Of a DNA stretch of 9,546 nt, positions 1 through 6,555 are shown piece by piece (position 1 is the stretch's first letter; each line of letters starts with the position of its first letter). Origin of the DNA: CAZXMB01 sp964641715 (GTDB taxonomy: Bacteria > Desulfobacterota > BSN033 > UBA1163); the NCBI GenBank assembly GCA_964641715.1, contig CAZXMB010000118.1, positions 1 through 9,546 on the forward strand. Reading direction: 5' to 3'. A model generated the notes under the pieces. It was not told where the DNA came from. It did no database searches and saw only the letters and a list, made by a program, of their open reading frames with translations. A program made the position numbers and the translations under genes.

Positions 1-1512
1 GAAGTGTTGATCGTCGGTGGGGGAGCAACCGGTGTCGGAATCTCAAGAGATTTATCTCTGAGAGGAATCCCTTCCATCTTGATCGAAAAGGGGGATTTCA
101 CCTCCGGTGCCTCAGGCCGAAACCACGGTCTCTTCCATAGCGGCGGAAGATATGCGGTCTCAGATCCCGAAGCGGCTCGTGAATGTATCGCTGAGAATAA
201 GATCCTCAGAAAGATCGCCCCTCACTGTATTGAAGAGACAGAAGGCCTTTTCATCTCCCTTCCCGAGGACGGTCTCGATTTCAGGGAGAAATTTCTTCGA
301 TCCTGTGAAGAGGCAGGGATTCAAACTGCCCTTTTATCTCCTGATGAGACCCTCTCTTTAGAGCCGGAACTTAACCCCGATCTTCTCAGTGCGGTGAAGG
401 TTCCGGACGGCGCGATCGATCCATTTGAATTGGTCTTGTCAAATGCGAGAGATGCCGAGGAGCATGGCGCGAAAGTCCTTCTCCACACAGAGGTCACCTC
501 TCTCCTGTTAGACGGAGATAAGATAAAAGACATCGTGGCGAAAGATCTCCAGAGCGGCGAGGAGCATTCAATCGACGCCTCCTTTCTCATCAATGCCACA
601 GGTGCCTGGGCAGGTCAATTTTTAAAACTCGCCGGCCTTCGGATCAGTATGGCTCTTTCGAAGGGATCTATGCTCATCACCAATCTTAGGCTCAATCACA
701 GGGTGATCAATCGATGCAGGCCCCCATCGGATGGGGATATCGTTGTTCCAAACCATACGGTATCCATACTCGGAACGACTTCCATTCGTTTGGAAGAAGT
801 TGAAAATTTTGAGGTTACCCCTGATGAGGTCTCTCTCTTAATTCAGGAGACATCGAAGATGATCCCTGCGATTCAGGAAGTTAGGTTGATCCGGGCTTAT
901 GCAGGTATCAGGCCTCTGTTTCTTGGACAGGGAAAAGAAGATGACCGTGCCATCAGCCGCGGATTTGTCCTGATCGACCATGAGAAGAGAGACGGGATAA
1001 AGAATCTGATCACGATCACAGGGGGAAAACTGGTCACTTACAGGTTGATGGCCGAAAAAGCCTCTGACTTACTCTGCCAGAAAATGGGAATTTCTGTTCC
1101 CTGCTCCACCCATTTAAAGCCCCTTCCCGGTGCGCAGAAGTCTAAAGGCCTAAAAGACCGATTGAAGTCATTTAGCCAATCGATTTCTGGAGAGAAAAGG
1201 GAAATCCTGTGTGACTGCGAACTGGTCGGAAGAGAAGAGTTGGAAGAGGTCTTGAAGGGAGGGAAATTGAAAGACCTTCAGGATATCATTCATCGGACCC
1301 GACTGGCCAAAGGGACATGTCAGGGGGGATTCTGTATCTATCGCCTGCTCGGAGTGTTACATGATTTAGGAGTGGTTGAAGGAGATTCGAACAGGGTATT
1401 AAAAGACTTTCTTGAAGAGAGATGGAAGGGGATTCGACCGATTCTCTGGGGATCGGCTGTCAAAGAAGAAGAGCTAATCGAATCGATCTATAAGGGACTT
1501 TTCAACTTATAG
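1..1512 (+). CDS. glpA: Anaerobic glycerol-3-phosphate dehydrogenase, subunit A (5' partial)
   Basis: Catalytic FAD subunit of the GlpABC complex, which oxidises sn-glycerol-3-phosphate to dihydroxyacetone phosphate. The frame is open to the left edge. The FAD-binding glycine motif (GGGATGVG) begins at visible residue 6, whereas family members usually have about 8-15 residues before it. The true start therefore lies upstream, and the GTG at position 4 is not a credible start. Visible landmarks are the GRNHGLFHSGGRYAV block near residues 38-52, KVPDGAIDPF in the substrate half, INRCRPPSDGDIVVP, and the late FAD motif ITGGKLVTYRLMAE. The C-terminal BFD-like [2Fe-2S] domain keeps all four cysteines, C404-x-C406 and C440-x4-C445, so the protein is the anaerobic GlpA type rather than aerobic GlpD. 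The visible 503 residues match E. coli GlpA almost end to end (542 aa, from memory). The stop is 88 bp before glpB, which is loose for a glp operon. Identification is firm. Confidence 0.95.
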   Translation, partial: EVLIVGGGATGVGISRDLSLRGIPSILIEKGDFTSGASGRNHGLFHSGGRYAVSDPEAARECIAENKILRKIAPHCIEETEGLFISLPEDGLDFREKFLRSCEEAGIQTALLSPDETLSLEPELNPDLLSAVKVPDGAIDPFELVLSNARDAEEHGAKVLLHTEVTSLLLDGDKIKDIVAKDLQSGEEHSIDASFLINATGAWAGQFLKLAGLRISMALSKGSMLITNLRLNHRVINRCRPPSDGDIVVPNHTVSILGTTSIRLEEVENFEVTPDEVSLLIQETSKMIPAIQEVRLIRAYAGIRPLFLGQGKEDDRAISRGFVLIDHEKRDGIKNLITITGGKLVTYRLMAEKASDLLCQKMGISVPCSTHLKPLPGAQKSKGLKDRLKSFSQSISGEKREILCDCELVGREELEEVLKGGKLKDLQDIIHRTRLAKGTCQGGFCIYRLLGVLHDLGVVEGDSNRVLKDFLEERWKGIRPILWGSAVKEEELIESIYKGLFNL

Positions 1513-1588
1513 GATTCAAGCGGCCAAGGGTTCCAGGGTTTTAGTGAAATACACTTGAAACCATGAACCCTCGAATCCTCGAACCCTG
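1511..1588. repeat. Imperfect inverted-repeat element between glpA and glpB
   Basis: The spacer is built from short repeated words. AGGATTC (1511-1517) and GGGTTC (1528-1533) are matched by their reverse complements GAACCC (1565-1570) and GAATCCT (1573-1579). CAGGGTT (1534-1540) is matched by AACCCTG (1582-1588). The right side also repeats itself as GAACCCTCGAATCC then GAACCC. The left edge overlaps the last two bases of the glpA stop codon. It looks like a dispersed REP-like repeat and I see no U-tract for a terminator. Function is unknown. Confidence 0.5.
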
Positions 1589-1600
1589 TATTAAAAAGCT

Positions 1601-2818
1601 ATGCATTACGATCTCATTATCATCGGGATGGGGCTCTCCGGTCTGATGGCTGCAAAAACAGCCGCCGAGGCCGGCAAGAAGGCCCTAATCATCGGAAAAG
1701 GAATGGGCACTCTGTCCATCCTTTCAAATACCATTGATCTTCTGGGAACCCTTCCTCAAAGCATAAAGATGAAGGATGGCCTCTCCCAGTGGATCCACGA
1801 TCATCCTGAACATCCCTATGGAAAGATGGGGTTAGAAAAGGTAGAGGAAGCGATTTCCTCATTTAACTCTTTCTTCCCGCCACCCTATACGTTCCAGTCA
1901 AGAGATGAGGCAAATAGCTTTATGCCCACAGGTGCAGGAACATTCCGGCCAACTTACCTCATTCCATCCACCATGATGAGATCAATGACACTCAAAGAGA
2001 AAAGAACTCTGATCATAGGATTCAGAGGTTATAAGGATTTTTGTGCCCAGCGTTTGGCTGATTTATTCAAATCTCGGGGGATCACGCTCTCTCTGCCTGA
2101 AAGCCCGTCCACGGAAATGATTGCAACAGCGCTTGCAAGGTGGATGGAACAGCCCTCTTTCAGGGAATTCATCGGCACGGAAGTCAAAAAAGAGATAAGA
2201 GATGAGGAATTAATTGGCCTTCCTGCTGTTTTAGGAATAAATGATCCCATGGGGGTAAGGAAAGACCTGGAGAAGAAGACAGGAGTCTCTGTGTTCGAGA
2301 TCCCTGTTCTTCCGCCCTCCATCCCGGGGATGAGGATCTTCAACCGGTTCAAGGCAGGGCTGATTCAAAAAGAGGTGACCTTTCTTTCAGGTTATTCAGT
2401 TTCTAAGGTCGTTCTAAGAAGGAAACGATGTGAGGAAATTGAAGTTTTTCATCCTCCGATCACAAATTCTTATTCTGCGGACCGTTATATCCTTGCCACA
2501 GGCCGTTTTATGGGTGGAGGATTGGTGGCTGATCGGAGAGGGGTATTGGAGCCCATCTTCAATCTGCCGGTCTCCCAGCCCGGAACACAGGAGGAATGGT
2601 TCAGGAAATCCTTCTTCGATGAACACCCGATCCACCGTTCGGGTATTTTAACTGACTCCTCTCTCCGTCCCATTGATAAGACAGGGGAGCCCATTTTTGA
2701 AAATGTATGGGTAGCTGGCACGATCCTGTTTGGTCATCACTGTATCAATGAAAAGTCAAGAGAAGGGATCGAAATTTCAACAGGATATTGGGCAGCCAAA
2801 CAAGCGCTGAGTGGTTAA
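1601..2818 (+). CDS. glpB: Anaerobic glycerol-3-phosphate dehydrogenase, subunit B
   Basis: Second flavoprotein subunit of GlpABC, thought to relay electrons from GlpA to the Fe-S subunit GlpC at the membrane. The protein has 405 residues, close to E. coli GlpB (419, from memory). The dinucleotide-binding motif G-M-G-L-S-G is at residues 9-14 after a short beta strand (YDLIII). It is followed by the family block SILSNTIDLLG, the central PVLPPSIPGMR segment, and the C-terminal flavin block ATGRFMGGGLVADR, where an E. coli-type protein has ASGSFFSGGLVAER. ATG 1601 is chosen because the nucleotide-binding strand starts within five residues, as in homologues. No clear Shine-Dalgarno sequence precedes it (GTATTAAAAAGCT), so translation may depend on message from glpA. 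The stop is followed by a 122 bp gap carrying a palindromic element before glpC. Identification is firm. Confidence 0.95.
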   Translation: MHYDLIIIGMGLSGLMAAKTAAEAGKKALIIGKGMGTLSILSNTIDLLGTLPQSIKMKDGLSQWIHDHPEHPYGKMGLEKVEEAISSFNSFFPPPYTFQSRDEANSFMPTGAGTFRPTYLIPSTMMRSMTLKEKRTLIIGFRGYKDFCAQRLADLFKSRGITLSLPESPSTEMIATALARWMEQPSFREFIGTEVKKEIRDEELIGLPAVLGINDPMGVRKDLEKKTGVSVFEIPVLPPSIPGMRIFNRFKAGLIQKEVTFLSGYSVSKVVLRRKRCEEIEVFHPPITNSYSADRYILATGRFMGGGLVADRRGVLEPIFNLPVSQPGTQEEWFRKSFFDEHPIHRSGILTDSSLRPIDKTGEPIFENVWVAGTILFGHHCINEKSREGIEISTGYWAAKQALSG

Positions 2819-2823
2819 AAGCA

Positions 2824-2881
2824 AGATTCTGAAACAAGTTCAGAATGACAATCTTGTCATGCCGAACTTGTTTCGGCATCT
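2824..2881. repeat. Double-hairpin palindromic repeat after glpB
   Basis: Two 27-base arms (2824-2850 and 2855-2881) are near reverse complements around a 4-base centre, ATCT. Each arm is also a small hairpin: TTCTGAA-ACAAG-TTCAGAA on the left and ATGCCGAA-CTTGT-TTCGGCAT on the right. The arms differ at four positions in symmetric pairs, so both small hairpins stay perfectly paired. This resembles a dispersed repeat that I recall from intergenic regions of several bacterial phyla, including Desulfobacterota. It could be a REP/MITE-like element and could also act as an RNA stability hairpin between glpB and glpC. Confidence 0.8.
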
Positions 2882-2940
2882 CATTTGAGTTTTGGATCTG
2901 ATTTAACATTTGAACTTTAGCATTTTTTCCAATTGCTCAA

Positions 2941-4251
2941 ATGGGTTCAATGGAAAAAACTTGGCCCCGAAATAATTCCGATCTATGTATCCGCTGTGCG
3001 GCCTGTATGGCGGTCTGCCCGGTCTCACGGGTCAGCCCCCTTTTTGCGGGCCCCAAGCAGGCAGGACCAGGAGCCGAAAGATTCCGGAGGACAGAAGATC
3101 CATCTGTTGACAATTGGATTGACCTCTGCATCGGCTGCCACCTCTGCGATCTTGTCTGCTCTTCAAGCGTTCCCATCTCAGAGCTGAACCTGATCGCAAA
3201 AGCGAAATATCTGGATGAGAAAGGAAGGTCTCTTCGAGACTGGTTACTAACTCATTCTTTTCTATATGGTCGATTTGGAGCTTTCTTCTCTCCCCTCATC
3301 AACCGTCTTTTCCGGAACTCTATTTTCAAATGGATTGCGGAATCGGTCTTGAGAATAGATAGGAGAAGGGAACTCCCTCCGTATCAATCTCCAACCTTTC
3401 GGCAATGGTTTAAAAAGCATCAGTCTCAAGGCCCTCAAACAATAGAAGCAGATAATCCCCCCTCACCCCCCTTTAGTAAAGTCGGGACGACTCGAAACCG
3501 AGGGAGGAGAGGGGGATTTGAATCTCATTCCAAAGATAGAAAGAAGATTGCCTATTTTTATGGATGTTACATCAATACGAACGAAGTGGATGTAGGAAAG
3601 GCTACCGTTCAAGTCCTTGAAGCAAATGGGTTTGAAGTCTCTCTGCCTCCCCAGCAATGCTGTGGCATTCCCATGCTGGGCAACGGCGACTTCAGGGGGG
3701 CAAGAGAGATGGGACTGCGAAATGTCCCATCCCTTCTTAAAGCCATCCGATCCGGATCAGATATCATTTTTTCCTCGACCAGTTGTGGCCATATGATCAG
3801 GCATGAATATGGCCATTTCTTAAACATCCCGGAATCAGAGGAAGTGGCCCGGCATACTTTTGATCTCTTTGAGTATCTCCGAGATTTAAGAGAATCAGGA
3901 AATCTGAATACCCGTTTTAAGAAACTCCAGATAAAGGCCGCTTACTTTGCCCCCTGCCATTTGAGAGCTCTGGGTACTGGTCTGCCTGCTCTTGAAATTC
4001 TAAGGCTCATTCCGGGCCTTAAAATCGACCATATCGATGCGGATTGTTGCGGGATGGGAGGAACCTTTGGTTTCAAGAAAGAGAAATATGAAATTTCTCA
4101 GGAGATCGGGACGGATCTGGCCGAAGCCATCGATCGACTGAAACCTGAGGTCGTCCTGACGGACTGCGAGGGCTGCCGCATGCAGATCCGCCACCTCACC
4201 GGTTTGAAGGTCTTACACCCAGTCCAGGTATTAAGAGATGCAATCACTTAA
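2941..4251 (+). CDS. glpC: Anaerobic glycerol-3-phosphate dehydrogenase, subunit C (Fe-S, with inserted linker)
   Basis: Iron-sulfur subunit that anchors GlpAB and passes electrons towards quinones. Two ferredoxin-type [4Fe-4S] motifs are complete: C16-x2-C19-x2-C22-x3-C26-P and C63-x2-C66-x2-C69-x3-C73. Between them lies the GlpC-typical PVSRVSP...GPKQAGPGAERFR segment. Two CCG domains follow, with CCG at residues 240-242 and 369-371, plus FYGC, SCGHM and TDCEGC. The length is 436 residues against 396 in E. coli (from memory). Most of the excess is a low-complexity stretch at about residues 172-193 (NPPSPPFSK, then Arg/Gly-rich). It is encoded by a palindromic repeat sitting in the linker between the ferredoxin part and the first CCG domain, and the frame is intact through it. 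ATG 2941 is used; ATG 2950 is equally possible, and neither has a visible Shine-Dalgarno sequence. The TAA stop overlaps a second copy of the repeat. Confidence 0.94.
   Translation: MGSMEKTWPRNNSDLCIRCAACMAVCPVSRVSPLFAGPKQAGPGAERFRRTEDPSVDNWIDLCIGCHLCDLVCSSSVPISELNLIAKAKYLDEKGRSLRDWLLTHSFLYGRFGAFFSPLINRLFRNSIFKWIAESVLRIDRRRELPPYQSPTFRQWFKKHQSQGPQTIEADNPPSPPFSKVGTTRNRGRRGGFESHSKDRKKIAYFYGCYINTNEVDVGKATVQVLEANGFEVSLPPQQCCGIPMLGNGDFRGAREMGLRNVPSLLKAIRSGSDIIFSSTSCGHMIRHEYGHFLNIPESEEVARHTFDLFEYLRDLRESGNLNTRFKKLQIKAAYFAPCHLRALGTGLPALEILRLIPGLKIDHIDADCCGMGGTFGFKKEKYEISQEIGTDLAEAIDRLKPEVVLTDCEGCRMQIRHLTGLKVLHPVQVLRDAIT
3454..3519. repeat. C-rich/G-rich palindromic repeat embedded in glpC
   Basis: The left arm (3454-3474) reads AATCCCCCCTCACCCCCC then TTT. 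The right arm (3499-3519) is its imperfect reverse complement, a G-rich run ending GGGGGATTT. The core shows CCTTTAGTAA followed by two tiny hairpins, GTCG-GGA-CGAC and CTCG-AAAC-CGAG. It shares layout and the CCTTTnnTAA core with the element starting at 4250. Here it is translated in frame as part of GlpC without a stop codon. It looks like a dispersed repeat that inserted into coding DNA. Confidence 0.75.
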
Positions 4252-4310
4252 ATCCCCTTCGCCCTCCTTTGCTAATCCCCTCTTTTCTAAAGAGGGGGGA
4301 GGGGAGATTA
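4250..4310. repeat. C-rich/G-rich palindromic repeat at the glpC 3' end
   Basis: The element starts AAATCCCC at 4250, so its first two bases are also the last two of the glpC TAA stop. The left arm (4250-4270) is C-rich and contains CCCTCCTTTGCTAA. The right arm (4291-4310) is G-rich and ends GGGGAGATTA. A perfect 9 bp inner hairpin, CCCCTCTTT-TCT-AAAGAGGGG, lies at 4277-4297. No U-tract follows the hairpin on either strand, so a factor-independent terminator is not supported. The hairpin could still block 3' exonucleases for both converging transcripts. Confidence 0.75.
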
Positions 4311-4561
4311 TAGGTTTTAATAAATCCTTTCAACGACTCCATCAAGATTCTCAAAGATCTCTCTCGCAAGAAATCATAGGGTATCAAGCCTACACTTTTC
4401 ACTTATCATTCCTTACGGTGCAATCATTTTTTAAATTATTTTCATATGGTAGAAGGTAGGAGTATAACCCTCAGGGAGGCGAGGGAGAAGATGGGGTGAT
4501 TTTGAGGTCACATTTTGGGGCCATCCATAAAAAAGTTTGGCAAGAGTGTAGACCTGGCACC
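4311..4561. other. Gene-free convergent junction with possible transposon-end relics
   Basis: This lies between the glpC-side repeat and the stop codon of the - strand phosphatase gene. No convincing coding frame was found on either strand; the short frames have unremarkable composition and no recognisable motif. The only structure I see is an inverted pair of short motifs, CTACACTTTT at 4390-4399 and AAGAGTGTAG at 4542-4551, about 150 bp apart. They have 9 of 10 matches after reversal. The right one sits in CAAGAGTGTAGACCTGGCAC (4541-4560), which resembles sequence I recall flanking REP-associated transposase genes. No transposase coding sequence remains. No clear promoter or terminator is visible. 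Confidence 0.4.
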
Positions 4562-5353
4562 CTATGTGCTTATCAACAGGTTTTCGACGTCGGCAATGCT
4601 TTGGAAGACAAAGTCGGGTTGGCTGGAGGTGTGTTTGATTCTCTTGAGATCCTCTTCATCGGTCACGCCGGTAAGGACAATCCCTGTTGCAATTCCGGCA
4701 TCCTTGCCCATCTTGATATCAGTCTCCAAACGGTCTCCGATCAATATGCATTCTACTGGTTTCAGGCCCATCACCTCCAGAACTGTTTGGACCATGATGG
4801 GAGAGGGTTTTCCCACAATGGTCTCGACCTTCTTTTCCGTGACGGCCTCAACGGCTGCGATCATTGCGGCGCAGTCAGGAATCTCTCCTCCCTCAACAGG
4901 ACAGGTCCGGTCAGGGTTGGTCGCAACAAAATGGGCTCCAAGCTTGATGGCCTGGTAGGCAATATTAAGTTTTCGGTAATCAAACGTCCGGTCAAACGCC
5001 ACCACTACATATTCAATCTCTTTTGGCTCCTCTGTAATAGTAAAACCAGCCCCTTTCAACTCTTCAACAAAAGGAGCCTCGCCTACCACAAAGAGCCTCG
5101 CCCGGGGAGCGTTATTTTTAAGATAATGGGCCATCACAAAGGTGGAGTTGATGACTTCATCAGGTTGGGTGGGGATACCCAGGCGCGTCAGTTTTTCCGC
5201 ATAATCCTTCCGGGTTTGAAGGGGTTTATTGGAGAGAAAAGCAACCCTTTTCCTTTTCTCCCTGAGAAGCCCAATCACCCGATCTGCACCGGGAATCAGG
5301 GAGTCGCTGAGATAAACTGTCCCATCCAGATCGAAAATAAATCCTTTAAACAT
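4562..5353 (-). CDS. HAD superfamily IIA (NagD-like) sugar/polyol phosphate phosphatase
   Basis: Predicted cytoplasmic Mg-dependent phosphatase of 263 residues, the usual size for the NagD/AraL/phosphoglycolate-phosphatase branch. All four HAD motifs are present: D8-L-D10-G-T (nucleophile and acid/base aspartates), FLS41-N, K182 in GKPSP, and IGD207-RLETD212. The C2-type cap lies between motifs II and III and contains VVVAFDRTFDY and ATNPDRTCPVEGG, typical of the HAD-IIA branch. Family members act on phosphoglycolate, glycerol phosphates, sugar phosphates or nucleotides, and the substrate cannot be read from sequence. It is the last gene of the transporter operon, 104 bp after the ATPase stop, with a GGGAGGGG ribosome site about 10 bases before the ATG. 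Its link with an importer suggests dephosphorylation of an imported or derived phosphoester. The convergent glp genes make a glycerol phosphate worth testing, but they are on the other strand and not co-transcribed. Confidence 0.88.
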   Translation of the reverse strand: MFKGFIFDLDGTVYLSDSLIPGADRVIGLLREKRKRVAFLSNKPLQTRKDYAEKLTRLGIPTQPDEVINSTFVMAHYLKNNAPRARLFVVGEAPFVEELKGAGFTITEEPKEIEYVVVAFDRTFDYRKLNIAYQAIKLGAHFVATNPDRTCPVEGGEIPDCAAMIAAVEAVTEKKVETIVGKPSPIMVQTVLEVMGLKPVECILIGDRLETDIKMGKDAGIATGIVLTGVTDEEDLKRIKHTSSQPDFVFQSIADVENLLIST

Positions 5354-5457
5354 CTAACCGAACACCCCTCCCATTTTGGTCCCGGCACTCTTGCTGATGG
5401 CAAAAAGCCAAACCCTTGGGAAGTCGATGAAATAAATCCCTTCGTGAAGCTATATCG

Positions 5458-6540
5458 TCAGGGCAGGATGACACATTTTTCAGGATTCAGGAAAAGAAAG
5501 AGTTCTTCTCCCTCCTTCTGTTCAATCCCATAGGGGGCTTGAACCCTGATCATGGTGTGGTCAACATTCACAAACAGGTAAAGAAAATTACCGAGGTAAG
5601 CTCTGTGCATAATCGTGCCCTTGAATAGATTGTCTCCACCCTCTCTCGGTTCTTTGAATAGCTCTATATCCTCAGGCCGGATAGAGATGTTCACTTTCTT
5701 ATTTGTGCTGGTCATTGCAGGGTCCGGAATCTTGCAAAGCATCTTCTGGCCGAATTCGGTATGAACAAGGACCAACTCTCTCTCCTTGACCACTTCTGAT
5801 ATCTCGCCCACTATGAAGTTTGTGGTCCCTATGAAATCCGCAACAAACCTGTTTGCCGGTTTTTTGTAGATCTCCTCCGGGGTATCGACCTGTACGATGT
5901 CCCCCGCATTCATGACCGATACACGATCGGAGATCACCATCGCCTCCGCCTGGTCATGGGTGACGTAAACCGATGTGATCCCCATTCGCCTCACCAGGCT
6001 TTTGATCTCAAATCTCATCTTTTCTCTGAGCTTAGCGTCGAGGTTGCTGAGCGGCTCATCCAAGAGTAATACCTTCGGGTTCCCCACAAGAGCCCTTGCA
6101 AGGGCCACCCGCTGCTGCTGACCCCCGCTCAATTGCCCCGGGAACCTCCCTTCCAGACCAGTCAAACCCAACGATTCTAAAGTCTCTCCGACTTTTTTCT
6201 TTATAACTTTTTTGGGTAATTTTTTGATCTTCAAGCCGTAAGCGACGTTATCGAACACCCTCATGTGAGGCCACACGGCATAGTTTTGAAAAACCATGCC
6301 GATTTCTCTCTTTGAGGGCGGGACAAACCCCCGGGCGAACATCGATTGTCCATCAATGATCACGTCCCCTTCGTCCGGTTTCTCCAGGCCGGCGATACAG
6401 CGCAGTGTGGTCGTCTTGCCGCAGCCGCTGGGCCCAAGAAGGGTCAAAATTTCTCCCTGGTTCACTTCAAGCCATACATGGTTCACTGCCGTCACACTGC
6501 CAAATTTTTTAAAGAGATTCTCAATTTTGATAAAAGCCAT
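5458..6540 (-). CDS. ABC transporter ATP-binding protein (Fbp/Pot/Ugp-like, with TOBE domain)
   Basis: Cytoplasmic ATPase that powers the importer encoded just upstream. Motifs are in order: Walker A GPSGCGKT at 36-43, Q-loop glutamine 85 (QNYAVWPH), signature LSGGQ at 137-141, Walker B VLLLDEP at 157-163, the D-loop SNLDAK, and switch histidine 195 in VTHD. Residues from about 235 to 360 form the regulatory tail of the CUT1/iron/polyamine ATPases, including a TOBE-like part around ISIRPEDIELF. The length of 360 is normal for the class. The ATG immediately follows the TAG of the permease gene. The GGGAGG ribosome site lies inside the last permease codons, pointing to translational coupling. 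The ATPase alone does not fix the substrate, since this subgroup serves iron, thiamine, polyamines, phosphonates, sugars and sugar phosphates. Confidence 0.95.
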   Translation of the reverse strand: MAFIKIENLFKKFGSVTAVNHVWLEVNQGEILTLLGPSGCGKTTTLRCIAGLEKPDEGDVIIDGQSMFARGFVPPSKREIGMVFQNYAVWPHMRVFDNVAYGLKIKKLPKKVIKKKVGETLESLGLTGLEGRFPGQLSGGQQQRVALARALVGNPKVLLLDEPLSNLDAKLREKMRFEIKSLVRRMGITSVYVTHDQAEAMVISDRVSVMNAGDIVQVDTPEEIYKKPANRFVADFIGTTNFIVGEISEVVKERELVLVHTEFGQKMLCKIPDPAMTSTNKKVNISIRPEDIELFKEPREGGDNLFKGTIMHRAYLGNFLYLFVNVDHTMIRVQAPYGIEQKEGEELFLFLNPEKCVILP

Positions 6541-6555
6541 CTAATACCTCCCGCC
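6541..6555 (-). promoter_or_regulatory. Ribosome site overlapping the permease end, coupling to the ATPase gene
   Basis: On the - strand the permease gene ends GGCGGGAGGTATTAG and the ATPase ATG follows with no gap. GGGAGG is a strong Shine-Dalgarno sequence about 6 bases from the start. It is read as codons of the permease tail (GGRY), so a ribosome finishing the permease sits on the ATPase start. Confidence 0.8.

Noticed and set aside
4..1512. GTG at position 4 as the start of glpA
   Set aside because: It would begin inside the first FAD-binding strand. Homologues have several residues before it and the frame is open to the window edge, so the gene is truncated and does not start here.
4277..4297. 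Factor-independent terminator for glpABC
   Set aside because: The 9 bp stem is perfect, but no run of T follows it on either strand, and it is explained as the core of a repeat element.
3454..4310. CRISPR-like array from the repeated C-rich/G-rich elements
   Set aside because: There are only two diverged palindromic copies, 0.7 kb apart with a gene between them. There are no regular spacers and no cas genes.
4562..5353. Phosphonoacetaldehyde hydrolase (PhnX) for the HAD gene, suggested by the phosphonate-type transporter
   Set aside because: The motifs and the C2 cap (ATNPD, GKPSP, GDRLETD) match the NagD-like HAD-IIA group, not the PhnX group.
4496..5533. A 345-residue open frame on the + strand
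   Set aside because: It is antisense to the HAD phosphatase and the end of the ATPase gene, both of which have complete family motifs. Its own translation shows no recognisable domain.
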